NCBI RefSeq assembly: GCF_047974105.1
Contig: NZ_JBHYRS010000009.1
Coordinates: forward strand, 14,400-78,399
Source of the DNA: Mitsuokella sp047974105
GTDB taxonomy: Bacteria > Bacillota > Negativicutes > Selenomonadales > Selenomonadaceae
Direction of reading: 5' to 3'
DNA: 64,000 nt
Positions 33,808 through 42,819 of this stretch are shown here, piece after piece. Positions within the stretch are counted from its first letter, which is position 1. Each line of letters starts with the position of its first letter. Made by a program: the position numbers and the translations under genes. Under the pieces are notes generated by a model. The model ran no database searches. It saw only the letters and a program-made list of their open reading frames with translations, and was not told where the DNA came from.

Positions 33808-34812
33808 TTAGTCCTCCTTAGCCCATTTCATGATGCAGGATGCCCAGGTAAGTCCGGCACCAAAGCCGGCAAGGGCAACGAGATCGCCTTTCTTGAAACG
33901 GTGCGCATGCGCCGCTTCCGCCAGGGCAACCGGTATGGACGCCGCTGACATATTGCCATATTTTTCGATATTGACGATGATTTTCTCAGCTGGCAGTTCC
34001 AGGCGCTTAGCTGCCGCATCCAGGATGCGCGTATTGGCCTGATGCGGTACGAGCCAATCCAAGTCCTTCTTGGAAAAGCCCGCCTTTGCCAGCGATTTTT
34101 CTACCGTCTCTCCAAGGATTCTGACAGCAAAGCGGAACACAGCCCGACCGTCCATATGGATGCAGTTCTCATGTGCCAGGAGCGCTTCAGCCGTCAAAGG
34201 CTGCAGGCTGCCGCCTGCCGGAATCTCGAGCAGGTCGCCGCCGGCACCGTCGCTGCCAAGGTCAAAGCCCTGCAGGCCAAGGCCTGTTTCCACAGGACCG
34301 AATACCGCAGCTCCTGCACCATCTCCAAACAGGATGCAGGTGCTGCGGTCTGTCCAGTCAATCACCTTGGACAAAGCCTCAGCCCCGACCACCAGGACAT
34401 GGCGGTAAGCGCCCGTTTCAATGAACTGGCAGGCCACCGCGGCCGCATAAGCAAAGCCGGAGCAGGCAGCAGATAAATCAAAAGCCCCTGCCCGCAAGGC
34501 GCCAAGACGGTCCTGAAGGATGCAGGCAGCCGCAGGAATGACACGGTCCGGCGTCATCGTTGCGACTATGATAAGATCCAGATCTGACGAACTTATGCCA
34601 GCATCTTTAAGAGCCATGCGCGCGGCACGTTCTGCCAGATCCGATGCCGGCTGGCCCTCTGCCGCCACATGGCGCTCATGAATGCCCGTGCGCTCTACAA
34701 TCCATTCATTATTCGTGTCGACCATTTTTTCAAGGTCCGCATTGGTAATGATTTTCTCCGGCACATACCAGCCTGTTCCGAGAATACCAGCGCTATTTCT
34801 TTTCTCCATCAT
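33808..34812 (-). CDS. fabH: 3-oxoacyl-ACP synthase III
   Basis: 334 aa. Catalytic triad Cys117 in SAACSGF, His in VPHQANTRI and Asn in IEKYGNMSAAS. FabH condenses an acyl-CoA with malonyl-ACP to start fatty-acid synthesis. The start (two consecutive ATGs at 34812) lies 20 bp inside plsX. Confidence 0.97.
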   Translation of the reverse strand: MMEKRNSAGILGTGWYVPEKIITNADLEKMVDTNNEWIVERTGIHERHVAAEGQPASDLAERAARMALKDAGISSSDLDLIIVATMTPDRVIPAAACILQDRLGALRAGAFDLSAACSGFAYAAAVACQFIETGAYRHVLVVGAEALSKVIDWTDRSTCILFGDGAGAAVFGPVETGLGLQGFDLGSDGAGGDLLEIPAGGSLQPLTAEALLAHENCIHMDGRAVFRFAVRILGETVEKSLAKAGFSKKDLDWLVPHQANTRILDAAAKRLELPAEKIIVNIEKYGNMSAASIPVALAEAAHAHRFKKGDLVALAGFGAGLTWASCIMKWAKED

Positions 34813-35821
34813 GCGTCAGTATATCCTCCTTCGCAAGTGTATCACGGATATGCGACAAAACGTCCCCCCGGACATAATCATTTGCCACACCGATTGCACT
34901 GCAAATGGACTTGGCATTGGACGAACCATGGCTGATGATGCAGCAGCCATTGACACCTAAGAGCGGTGCGCCGCCATATTCCGTTACATCAAGACGCTTG
35001 GCGAGCTTCTTGAGTGTTGGCGTCAGCAGCAGGGCGCCAAGCTTGGCAAGAATGCCGCCGCCTTTGACAGCCTCCTTGATAAGCTTCAGGATTGTCTTCG
35101 CCAGTCCCTCTGCAAATTTTAGCACAACATTGCCAACAAATCCATCACAAATTACGACGTCAAAATTTCCCTTCGGCACATCGCGTCCTTCGGCATTGCC
35201 GCAGAAATTGATCGTATGCATATTTTTGAGCAGTGCGTAAGTCGCCTTCGCCTGTTCATTGCCTTTCGTCTCTTCCTCGCCGATATTGAGAAGTCCGACG
35301 CGCGGGTTCTTTATTTTAAAGACATATTCAGCATAAATCGAGCCCATGATGCCGCTTTGTACGAGATGTTCCGGCTTGGAATCCACATTGGCCCCGGAAT
35401 CGAGCAGAAGCGTGACGCCCTTTGGCGTCGGCATTGGCGTAGCAATCGTCGGACGCCCAATGCCCTTGATGCGCCGCAGGATGAGCTGAGCTGCTGTCAC
35501 GGCCGCCCCGGTGCTGCCTGCAGAAAGTACGGCGTCACAAATGCCATCCTTGACGAGACGCGTCGCCACTACAATCGAAGCATCCTTTTTCGTCCTTACG
35601 GCATCTGCGGGATGTTCCCCCATCTCAATGACCTGTGAAGCATGCTGGATCGTAATGCCGAGATTTTCCCAGCCCTTCTCTTTGGAAAGGACCTCGCGGA
35701 TTTTTTTCTCGTCGCCAACCAGTACGATTTCACAATGATATTTTTTAGCGGCGCGAACCGCACCAAAAACAATTTCAAGCGGTGCATAGTCACCGCCCAT
35801 GGCATCTACTGCAATTTTCAT
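34793..35821 (-). CDS. plsX: Phosphate acyltransferase PlsX
   Basis: 342 aa. It begins MKIAVDAMGGDYAP, the PlsX opening, and contains DSGANVDSKPEHL. PlsX makes acyl-phosphate from acyl-ACP for phospholipid synthesis. The frame opens at 35851 but ATG 35821 follows a GAGGGG site and the family start; it is 14 bp after the fapR stop. Confidence 0.96.
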   Translation of the reverse strand: MKIAVDAMGGDYAPLEIVFGAVRAAKKYHCEIVLVGDEKKIREVLSKEKGWENLGITIQHASQVIEMGEHPADAVRTKKDASIVVATRLVKDGICDAVLSAGSTGAAVTAAQLILRRIKGIGRPTIATPMPTPKGVTLLLDSGANVDSKPEHLVQSGIMGSIYAEYVFKIKNPRVGLLNIGEEETKGNEQAKATYALLKNMHTINFCGNAEGRDVPKGNFDVVICDGFVGNVVLKFAEGLAKTILKLIKEAVKGGGILAKLGALLLTPTLKKLAKRLDVTEYGGAPLLGVNGCCIISHGSSNAKSICSAIGVANDYVRGDVLSHIRDTLAKEDILTHDGEKK

Positions 35822-35835
35822 GCCGGAATTCCCCC

Positions 35836-36396
35836 TCACTCCTCTCCCCACGAAACCATGATGAATTTCGCACGGAATACTTCCTGCGTATCGTTGCGGG
35901 TCTTGACCCAGACAAAATACTTATTGCCGCGAACCCTGACAATTTCCGCCTTAGCAATGAGTTTCTCCCCAACGTGTACAGGCACCTTGTATTTAACATT
36001 TGCTACGCCGGTGACTGCCATCGGGGCATCGATGATGGCCAACGCCAGGGAATTTGCCTGTGAGAACATATAATAGCCCTTGGCAATCTTTGTTTTGGCA
36101 AAGACCATATCATCCGTGATGCGCAGCAGGGAGATGCCGGAATGACCGAGCTCAAGATCGATGAGTTCGCCAACCACATCACCGCTTTCTATGGATTTGA
36201 CTTTGTGCTGGGCGCTCTCCGCCATTTTGCGGATACGTCCGCGAAGTTCCGGTATGCCAAGTTCCAAACGGTCCAGACGAATCGTCTGGACGCTGACAGA
36301 AAGTTTCTGTGCGAGTTCTTCATCCGTCAGGAACGGCTTTTCCTTGACTTGCTGCAGCAAAATCTGCTGACGTTCTTTTTTCTTGACCCGTGCCAT
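35836..36396 (-). CDS. fapR: Fatty-acid and phospholipid biosynthesis regulator FapR
   Basis: 186 aa: N-terminal DeoR-like helix-turn-helix (LTDEELAQKLSVSVQTIRLDRLELGIPELR) and a C-terminal hot-dog domain that binds malonyl-CoA. FapR represses lipid genes until malonyl-CoA accumulates. A FapR-box-like sequence is just upstream (36420-36436), so it likely autoregulates the whole fapR-plsX-fab operon. Confidence 0.95.
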   Translation of the reverse strand: MARVKKKERQQILLQQVKEKPFLTDEELAQKLSVSVQTIRLDRLELGIPELRGRIRKMAESAQHKVKSIESGDVVGELIDLELGHSGISLLRITDDMVFAKTKIAKGYYMFSQANSLALAIIDAPMAVTGVANVKYKVPVHVGEKLIAKAEIVRVRGNKYFVWVKTRNDTQEVFRAKFIMVSWGEE

Positions 36397-36419
36397 CCTC
36401 TCATCTCCTTTCTAAAAGT

Positions 36420-36436
36420 TTAGTACCTGATATTAC
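36420..36436. promoter_or_regulatory. FapR operator
   Basis: TTAGTACCTGATATTAC matches my memory of the FapR box (TTAGTACC, then TACTAA) at all but two positions. It lies about 12-28 bp downstream of the expected transcription start of the fapR operon. A half-site GTACTAAA (36469-36476) sits between -35 and -10. Confidence 0.8.
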
Positions 36437-36454
36437 AACCTTATATCAGGATTT

Positions 36455-36483
36455 ATTATACGGTGTTTGTACTAAAAATGCAA
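36455..36483 (-). promoter_or_regulatory. Promoter of the fapR-plsX-fab operon
   Basis: Minus strand TTGCAT (36483-36478), 17-bp spacer, TATAAT (36460-36455), about 60 bp before fapR. Confidence 0.75.
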
Positions 36484-36514
36484 GTCTTGCCGCAGTGCTT
36501 GGGCAAGACCGCAA

Positions 36515-36546
36515 AAAAGAATAAGCAGGACATACGTCCTGCTTAT
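36515..36546 (-). terminator. Terminator of yceD-rpmF
   Basis: ATAAGCAGGAC (36521-36531)/GTCCTGCTTAT (36536-36546), 11-bp perfect stem with 4-nt loop, then TCTTTTTTG on the minus strand. Confidence 0.85.
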
Positions 36547-36558
36547 ATTGCTTTTAGA

Positions 36559-36738
36559 TTATTCAGCTGCCTTAACAACCTCTTTGCCATCATAATAGCC
36601 GCATTCCGGGCATACATGATGAGGCATCTTCGGTTCATGGCACTGCGGGCAGGCTACGAAGCCAGGAGCCTCGAGCTTCCAGTTGGCACGGCGCTGGTCA
36701 CGGCGTGCTTTCGAAGTTTTGCGCTTTGGTACTGCCAT
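36559..36738 (-). CDS. rpmF: 50S ribosomal protein L32
   Basis: 59 aa. MAVPKRKTSKARRD is the L32 opening; two CxxC pairs (CPQC, CPEC) form a zinc ribbon, so this is the zinc-binding form. ATG 36738 follows AGGAGG. It follows yceD by 24 bp, and the yceD-rpmF-lipid gene order is conserved in many bacteria. Confidence 0.96.
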   Translation of the reverse strand: MAVPKRKTSKARRDQRRANWKLEAPGFVACPQCHEPKMPHHVCPECGYYDGKEVVKAAE

Positions 36739-36762
36739 TTCGGGGTACACCTCCTTACGAGT

Positions 36763-37272
36763 TCATTTCTTATTTTTCGCTAATAATTCCTGCAAGGCGG
36801 CCATGCGCGGGTCCGGTACAAACCGGTCGCAGCCGCAGTCCCCTTTGTTCAGGTCTGCCCCGCATACAGGACAGAGCCCTTTGCAGTCGGGCTTGCAGAG
36901 TTTGCTGAGCGGCTGAGCCGCCAGAACGGTGTCACGGACAAGGTCCGTGAGATCGATAAGATCGCCATCAAAAAGATTCGTATCCTCATCGGCCGCCATA
37001 TCTCCCCTGCGGCGGAACTCCTCAGAAAAAGGATGTTCCTGTGCTTCCTCACAGGGAGCCAGGCAGCGGTCACATACAAAAGATTTCGTACAGCGAATGA
37101 CGCCTTCCGCGCGCCAGCAGGTTCCCGTGTTGACGATATGCCCTTCGATACGCAAAGGTCCTACAAAGGCATAATCGTCCGCAACGGCACCGATGGCTTC
37201 GGCAGTCGTCGTGAACGCAAACGGAATCTCCTGCATGAGGTCCGCATTCGATTCAGCAATGTTTATTTTCAT
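36763..37272 (-). CDS. yceD: YceD/DUF177 family protein
   Basis: 169 aa. C-rich middle (FVCDRCLAPC) and the C-terminal GLCPVCGADLNKGDCGCD are typical of DUF177, a family linked to 23S rRNA accumulation and usually cotranscribed with rpmF, as here. Biochemical function is not known. It has its own strong promoter (37293-37322). Confidence 0.9.
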   Translation of the reverse strand: MKINIAESNADLMQEIPFAFTTTAEAIGAVADDYAFVGPLRIEGHIVNTGTCWRAEGVIRCTKSFVCDRCLAPCEEAQEHPFSEEFRRRGDMAADEDTNLFDGDLIDLTDLVRDTVLAAQPLSKLCKPDCKGLCPVCGADLNKGDCGCDRFVPDPRMAALQELLAKNKK

Positions 37273-37292
37273 ATCAGCATCAACCTCAATTC

Positions 37293-37322
37293 ATTATAGC
37301 GATGTGCCCATTCCTTTGTCAA
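37293..37322 (-). promoter_or_regulatory. Promoter of yceD-rpmF
   Basis: Minus strand consensus TTGACA (37322-37317), 18-bp spacer, TATAAT (37298-37293). Confidence 0.85.
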
Positions 37323-37387
37323 GTCTTGTCAAGGAAAACTACTTGCCACGCAGGGTCCCTCTCCCCTTTCAAAACGTACAAACGGGT

Positions 37388-38200
37388 TTAAAGGACACGC
37401 TGGATATGAATGGCCAGCAGCGTGATTTCCGCAGGTGCCACAGGCAGCCTGAGATACTCTCCCAGATAAGCGCAGATCTCTGCAGCTAATTCATAGGACT
37501 TAGGATACATCTTGCGCACATACTCATCCATCTGCAGGGGCACATTCTCCTGCGCGCGGATGCGCAGAATCATATAGCAGATATGGCTGATCAGACGCGT
37601 ATACTTGAGTTCGGTGCGCCGAAGTGTACAGCCCAAATTTTTTTCAATGCGTTCAATGCAGGCAGCTGCCAAGCGAATATTCGTCAGACTGTCCCCCGCT
37701 TTCTGCTCGCTGATGCCGGCATGAATGTGCAGGGAAAGATAGCCTGCTTCCTCTGGCGGCAGTTCTTCGCCGCTTTCCCGGCGTATCGCTGCCAGCCCCT
37801 TTTCTGCCACACGGTATTCATCGGGGAACATCACCATAATATCGTGCTGCAGGGGATTCGGCAGACGGATGCCGCGCCTTTTTCGCTCCAGGGCCATGGC
37901 AATGTGGTCTGCCATGGGCAGCAGGATGTCATCAGTCATTTCCGGAAAGACGTTGCGAGCCTCCTCCAGCACATCCGCAGCCAGTTCCAAAGCATGCGGG
38001 TCAATACCATTGACAGCCTGCAGGGCACTGCGCTTATCATTGTTGTCAAGACGATAAATCTTAGCCGCAGGAATATTTTCCAAGCGTTCTCCGCTCTTCC
38101 TGCCAAAACCAATGCCCTTGCCGAGCAGAATGACCTCCTGCCCTTCCCCCGTAAGGGCCAGCAGGCCATTATTATTGAGTGGCTTGATGACGCGAAACAT
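37388..38200 (-). CDS. BglG/LicT-family transcription antiterminator (PRD protein)
   Basis: 270 aa. The N-terminal co-antiterminator RNA-binding domain (about residues 1-55, GKGIGFGRK) is followed by two PTS-regulated domains. Each PRD keeps its two likely phosphorylatable His: MADHIAMAL and LSLHIHAG in PRD1, RLISHICYM and LAIHIQRVL in PRD2. Such proteins bind a RAT RNA and prevent leader termination when sugar is present. The adjacent PTS gene has such a RAT and terminator (40524-40633), so it is the presumed target, most likely responding to the same sugar. Confidence 0.92.
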   Translation of the reverse strand: MFRVIKPLNNNGLLALTGEGQEVILLGKGIGFGRKSGERLENIPAAKIYRLDNNDKRSALQAVNGIDPHALELAADVLEEARNVFPEMTDDILLPMADHIAMALERKRRGIRLPNPLQHDIMVMFPDEYRVAEKGLAAIRRESGEELPPEEAGYLSLHIHAGISEQKAGDSLTNIRLAAACIERIEKNLGCTLRRTELKYTRLISHICYMILRIRAQENVPLQMDEYVRKMYPKSYELAAEICAYLGEYLRLPVAPAEITLLAIHIQRVL

Positions 38201-38320
38201 AAAAAACCCCCTTATATGATGCTATCATTATAACCTATTTAGATGGTTATTTGCTATAGCCTTATAAGGAGATTTTTTAACGCATTAAGTTATAACGATA
38301 GTTTTTGTTTGAACCAAACC

Positions 38321-40483
38321 TTAGAACTTAGCAACTTCGTCAAGAGCCTTGACTTCGCCATTCTTTGCCATCGTCACGGACTGGCCTTCCTGCAGGCCCG
38401 TGAAAATCACGAGGCAGGCGTCGGACTTCGCATGTTCTTTGATATAAGCATCATCGAAATGCATGAGCTTATCGCCCTTTTTGACTTTCTGACCAGCTTC
38501 GACAAAGACCTCAAAGCCCTTGCCGCCGAGATTGACGGTATCAATGCCGATGTGCAGTAGGTATTCCGTGCCATCTGCAGCTTTCATGCCGATGGCATGC
38601 TTCGTATCGAAGACGAAGACGACTTCGCCGTCAGCCGGTGCATAGACATTTTCTTCTGTCGGATAGACAAAGAAGCCATCGCCCATCATCTTGCTCGCAA
38701 AAGCTTCATCCGGAGCTTCCGTAATCGGGTGGACATCGCCGGCTACCGGACTGCATAGAATATGCGTGGCAGCCGCTTTAGGAGCTTCTTTTTTCGGCTC
38801 TTCCGTTTTTGCCTCAGGTTTTGCTTCTTCGGCAGGAGCCTCGAGTTCAGGCTCGACATCCGGCGCCGTCTCAAGATACGTCTCAAGATTGGCCTTGATA
38901 ACAGCGACCTGCGGACCATAGATGACCTGAACGCCCGTGCCCTTGATGATGACGCCTACGGCACCCGTTGCCTTGAGGATTTTTTCATTGACGAGCGAAG
39001 AATCGGCTACCGAGCAGCGCAGACGCGTTGCACAGCAGTCAACGGACGTGATATTGCGCTTGCTGCCGAGACCGCGCGCAATCATCGAGCTCTTGGCGTC
39101 TTCGACGGCCTGTGCAGAAGAAGCGCCGCCTGCGCCCTTTTTCGCCTGATAATCGGCCTTTGTGTAGAGTTTCGTCTCCTCGTCGTCGTCCTCACGGCCC
39201 GGCGTCTTAAAGTCGAATTTCTTGATCATCCAAGTGAAGATGAAGTAATAGAGGAAGAAATAGATGATGCCGACGGGGATGATGTACATCCAGTTCGTCT
39301 TGGCTTCACCCTGCAGGATACCGAAAATGAAGAGGTCCAGAAGACCGCCCGAGAACGTCAGGCCCACGGCGATGTTGAGCATATGCGCAATCATGTAAGC
39401 TGCGCCGGCCAAAATGACCTGGACACCGAAGAGTGCCGGTGCCACGAACAGGAAGGAAAATTCAATCGGCTCCGTGATACCCGTGAGCATCGAGGTCAGG
39501 GCTGCGGAAAGCAGCAGGCCCTTAGCAGCCGTCTTCTTCGACGGCTTCGCACAGCGGTACATGGCGAGAGCTGCACCCGGCAGACCGAAGATCATGAAAA
39601 TGAATTCACCGGAGAAATAACGCGTGGCGTCCGCGCTGAAATGCGTGACATTCGGCGAAGCGAGCTGGGCAAAGAAGATATTCTGACCGCCCTGAACGAG
39701 CTGGCCGTCGATCATCATCGAACCGCCGACGCCTGTCTGCCAGAACGGCAGATAAAAGACGTGATGCAGGCCAAACGGAATCAAAGCACGTTTGATGATA
39801 CCGAAAATCAGCGTGCCGATGTAGCCCGTGCCCGTGACGAGGCTGCCGAGGGCAAAAATACCATCCTGAGCAAGCGGCCAGATGAAAAAGAGCGCGATAC
39901 CAACAAAGAGGTAAACAACGGTCGAGATAATCGGCACAAAGCGCGAACCGCCGAAAAACGACAGGGCGTTTGGCAGTACAATTTTATGGAACTTATTGTG
40001 CAGATAAGCTACGCCAATGCCGACGATGATGCCGCCGAAAACGCCCATCTGATACGACATGATGCCGCAGGAGCTCGCAATTGTACCTTCGAGCACTCCC
40101 GGTGCAATCGAGCCGTCCGGCAGAATTTGGCCGTTAAGCTTGAGCATTGCATTGCAGGCACTGTGCATGACGAAGAAAGAGATCATGGCAGCAAGAGCCG
40201 CGACCTCACGCTCAGCCTTAGCCATACCGATGGCAACGCCGACTGCAAAAATAATCGGCAGATTGCCAAAGATCGTATTGCCCGCACTGGCCATGATGGT
40301 CAAAAGACCGCCAAGAATCGTACCATCGCCAAAAATGGCCTCAAGCCCATACGTCTTGATTGTCGTCGGGTTCGTGAACGAAGCGCCGATGCCGAGCAAA
40401 ATACCGGCAATCGGCAGTACTGCAACGGGCAGCATGAAGCTGCGGCCAACGCGCTGCAATACGCTGAAGATTTCGTCTTTCAT
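38321..40483 (-). CDS. PTS EIICBA, glucose/N-acetylglucosamine family
   Basis: 720 aa single-chain permease. EIIC (about residues 1-420; GITEPIEFSF loop) spans the inner membrane and carries sugar; EIIB (about 455-540) has the phospho-Cys region SVDCCATRLRCSV, where an extra Cys precedes the usual one; EIIA (about 575-720) has the phospho-His region LLHIGIDTVNLGG, joined by an Ala/Glu/Pro/Lys-rich linker. The glucose versus GlcNAc choice is not fixed by sequence. Controlled by the RAT-terminator leader and the antiterminator gene downstream. Confidence 0.93.
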   Translation of the reverse strand: MKDEIFSVLQRVGRSFMLPVAVLPIAGILLGIGASFTNPTTIKTYGLEAIFGDGTILGGLLTIMASAGNTIFGNLPIIFAVGVAIGMAKAEREVAALAAMISFFVMHSACNAMLKLNGQILPDGSIAPGVLEGTIASSCGIMSYQMGVFGGIIVGIGVAYLHNKFHKIVLPNALSFFGGSRFVPIISTVVYLFVGIALFFIWPLAQDGIFALGSLVTGTGYIGTLIFGIIKRALIPFGLHHVFYLPFWQTGVGGSMMIDGQLVQGGQNIFFAQLASPNVTHFSADATRYFSGEFIFMIFGLPGAALAMYRCAKPSKKTAAKGLLLSAALTSMLTGITEPIEFSFLFVAPALFGVQVILAGAAYMIAHMLNIAVGLTFSGGLLDLFIFGILQGEAKTNWMYIIPVGIIYFFLYYFIFTWMIKKFDFKTPGREDDDEETKLYTKADYQAKKGAGGASSAQAVEDAKSSMIARGLGSKRNITSVDCCATRLRCSVADSSLVNEKILKATGAVGVIIKGTGVQVIYGPQVAVIKANLETYLETAPDVEPELEAPAEEAKPEAKTEEPKKEAPKAAATHILCSPVAGDVHPITEAPDEAFASKMMGDGFFVYPTEENVYAPADGEVVFVFDTKHAIGMKAADGTEYLLHIGIDTVNLGGKGFEVFVEAGQKVKKGDKLMHFDDAYIKEHAKSDACLVIFTGLQEGQSVTMAKNGEVKALDEVAKF

Positions 40484-40523
40484 GAAGACCGTCCTTTCCT
40501 TCTTCGGTTGCTGCGGTTATCCA

Positions 40524-40610
40524 GACAAAAAAGGCATCAGCAAAAAGCCATTGACAAAAATTCATCCAGCAAAGCCAGATGTGAATTTTTGTTGCTTTTC
40601 GCTGATGCCT
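40524..40610 (-). terminator. Leader terminator of the PTS gene
   Basis: Three-tier stem: outer AGGCATCAGC (40532-40541)/GCTGATGCCT (40601-40610), middle AAAAGC/GCTTTT, inner 11-bp ACAAAAATTCA (about 40554-40564)/TGAATTTTTGT (about 40582-40592), followed on the minus strand by TTTTTTGTC. It overlaps the RAT at its 5' arm, the classic arrangement for antitermination. Confidence 0.88.
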
Positions 40611-40633
40611 GCCTATCCAGTAACACGCGAACC
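40601..40633 (-). promoter_or_regulatory. Ribonucleic antiterminator (RAT) for the LicT-type regulator
   Basis: The minus strand carries TGTTACTG, four bases, then GGCAGGCA, matching the conserved core of LicT/SacY RATs. It overlaps the 5' arm of the terminator at 40524-40610 so folding is mutually exclusive. Confidence 0.85.
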
Positions 40634-40668
40634 TTATGTTACAACATATTCTTGTTTCAACAAGTTGT

Positions 40669-40697
40669 ATTATACTGCAGGGAAATCGCGTTGTAAA
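40669..40697 (-). promoter_or_regulatory. Promoter of the PTS gene
   Basis: Minus strand TTTACA (40697-40692), 17-bp spacer, TATAAT (40674-40669). Transcription begins about 40662, 30 bp before the RAT. Confidence 0.85.
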
Positions 40698-40721
40698 GTA
40701 CTTTTTTCGATTTTGCTGCTC

Positions 40722-41957
40722 TTATTTATCATATGTAATCGTTTCCACAGCCATTCTGGCCGCCCGTTCGACTGTTTTAAGCGGAATACCGTTCTCCCTT
40801 GCCAGACGGCAGCAGTCCTCATATTCCGGCTTGACGTTGACGAGTTTTCCCTGCCAGTACGCCAGTTTGCAGGAAACAGAACCATACGGCGTATCGGCCT
40901 TCCGGAAGCATCGCTGTGCCTCGGGGCGTTCCGCGAGAGCGATGACGCGCAGGCCGATGCTCGTCGTTTCCCGCATGAGAATATTGATACAGGAATTTTT
41001 TTCTGCAGTCCGGCACAGCACAGAAAGTTTCTGTGCCGGACGCGACTTTTTCATGAGAATTGGCGTCACCCAGACATCCAAAGCACCTGCAGCAAATAAT
41101 TTTTCGTACAGATAGCCATAAACCTGCGGGCTCATATCATCGATATTCGTTTCAAGCTGAAAAAAATCCGTGCCTTTTCGGCCCGCATTCTCCTCAAAAT
41201 CGCCGAGGTAGAGTCTCAGCACATTGGGGATTGTAAGGTCCCAGGTTCCTGCTCCATAAGCAATATGTTCCGCGGTAAAGCCATCCGGCAGATTTTCAGC
41301 ATATTCAGCCTGACTGCGCAGTACAGCAGCTCCTGTCGGCGTCGTCAGTTCCCTTGCATCTCCCGCATGATACGTCGGCCAGCCGAGCAAAAGTTCCGCT
41401 ACGGCCGGTGCCGGCACCGGCATCAGGCCATGCGCGCAGTGTACAAATCCCGAGCCCGTGTTGACTTTTGAGGCAAATACACGCTCAATGCCAAGATAAT
41501 CGAGACAGACGGCCGTCCCCACGATATCAAGGATTGAATCCACCGCTCCGACTTCGTGAAAAGCCACTTCATCCGCGGGACGTCCATGCACCTTGCCCTC
41601 TGCCTCAGCCAGTTTCTCAAAAATGGCCAGACTTTTATCCTTGACGGACTGTTTGAGCGTGGAATCCGTCAGCATCTGACGGATGACGGCCATCGTGCGG
41701 TGGGCATGATGATGTTCATGCCCATGATGCTCATGATGTTCGTGATGCTCCTGTCCCTGCAGCAGTGCAACATCTACATAAACAGCATCTATGCCATTTT
41801 TCTTGACCGTCTGGATTTTCATATCGTAAGAATTGCCAAGCGGCAGCTTCCGGAGTTCTTCGCGAAGATGTGCTTCCGGCACACCGGCCTGCAAAAAGGC
41901 ACCGAGCAGCATATTGCCGCTGATGCCGGCAAAACAATCGAGATAAATCGCTTTCAT
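40722..41957 (-). CDS. larC: Nickel-pincer cofactor synthesis protein LarC
   Basis: 411 aa single open frame. MKAIYLDCFAGISGNMLLGAFLQAG is the LarC opening (shown as its first part MKAIYLDCFAGISGNM), HEVGAVDSILDIVG and ETNIDDMSPQ are conserved motifs, and a His-rich run (about residues 69-86) resembles nickel-handling sequences. LarC inserts nickel into the cofactor of lactate racemase. In Lactobacillus plantarum larC is read through a programmed frameshift; here the gene is uninterrupted. It lies 44 bp after larB; larE and larA are not in the window. Confidence 0.93.
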   Translation of the reverse strand: MKAIYLDCFAGISGNMLLGAFLQAGVPEAHLREELRKLPLGNSYDMKIQTVKKNGIDAVYVDVALLQGQEHHEHHEHHGHEHHHAHRTMAVIRQMLTDSTLKQSVKDKSLAIFEKLAEAEGKVHGRPADEVAFHEVGAVDSILDIVGTAVCLDYLGIERVFASKVNTGSGFVHCAHGLMPVPAPAVAELLLGWPTYHAGDARELTTPTGAAVLRSQAEYAENLPDGFTAEHIAYGAGTWDLTIPNVLRLYLGDFEENAGRKGTDFFQLETNIDDMSPQVYGYLYEKLFAAGALDVWVTPILMKKSRPAQKLSVLCRTAEKNSCINILMRETTSIGLRVIALAERPEAQRCFRKADTPYGSVSCKLAYWQGKLVNVKPEYEDCCRLARENGIPLKTVERAARMAVETITYDK

Positions 41958-42001
41958 TATCTTATATCCTCAAATCATATCTTCGAAGTAACATCCTATC
42001 A

Positions 42002-42754
42002 TCAGCGCAGATGATTGATCTTGCTCGCGAGCACGCCTGCACCAAAGCCATTGTCAATATTGACGACCGAAATTCCCGCTGCGCAGCTGCTGAGCATCGC
42101 AAGAAGGGCTGTCACGCCATGAAAAGCCGCACCATAGCCCACACTCGTCGGTACGGCAATGACAGGTTTATCTGTCAGACCGCCAACGACGCTCGCAAGG
42201 GCTCCTTCCATGCCGGCGATGACGATGATGACATTGGCTTCATCGATATCCTTTTTATGGGCAAAGAGCCTGTGGATGCCGGCCACACCGCAGTCATAAT
42301 GGGTCTTGACCGCATTGCCCCAGAGATAAGCCGTGAGCCTTGCTTCTTCCGCAACGGGAATATCGCTCGTCCCTGCTGTCAGAATCAGGATGGTGTGATG
42401 GGGATCGCGCCTGACAGGGCGTTCGATATAAATGATGCGCGCCATCTCATCATAGCGGGCCTCTGCGATATCTTCATGAACAAAGTCAAACATCTCGCGG
42501 CTGGCACGCGTGGCCATGATGCTTCCCTGACTGTTTTCCTGCAGGGATTTCATAATGAAGAGCAGCTGCTCTTTTGTCTTGCCCTCCGCGAAAATGACCT
42601 CCGGAAAGCCCTGACGGCGTTCACGGCTGTGGTCGATCTCGGCAAAGCCGACATCCTCAAAAGAACCTTTATGCAGCTCTTGAAGAGCCTGCTCCGAAGA
42701 TATTCTTCCTTCTTTATATTGCTGCAGAATATCCATAAGCTCTGCATCGGTCAT
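42002..42754 (-). CDS. larB: Nickel-pincer cofactor biosynthesis protein LarB
   Basis: 250 aa. The N-terminal region has the AGRISSEQAL-type helix and the C-terminal domain is AIR-carboxylase-like (PurE-like) with GTSDIPVAEEA, IAGMEGALASVVGGL and VPTSVGYGA. LarB carboxylates and hydrolyses nicotinic acid adenine dinucleotide, the first step to the nickel-pincer nucleotide. First gene of larB-larC. Confidence 0.93.
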   Translation of the reverse strand: MTDAELMDILQQYKEGRISSEQALQELHKGSFEDVGFAEIDHSRERRQGFPEVIFAEGKTKEQLLFIMKSLQENSQGSIMATRASREMFDFVHEDIAEARYDEMARIIYIERPVRRDPHHTILILTAGTSDIPVAEEARLTAYLWGNAVKTHYDCGVAGIHRLFAHKKDIDEANVIIVIAGMEGALASVVGGLTDKPVIAVPTSVGYGAAFHGVTALLAMLSSCAAGISVVNIDNGFGAGVLASKINHLR

Positions 42755-42819
42755 AGAATCCTTTCACATCCTTTCCATTCATCTCTTCATCTCTGCGGTT
42801 TTATCCGCATTTCCCGTCA

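Noticed and set aside
38762..40696. A long plus-strand open frame (644 codons)
   Set aside because: It is antisense to the PTS EIICBA gene, has low-complexity composition and covers the PTS leader.
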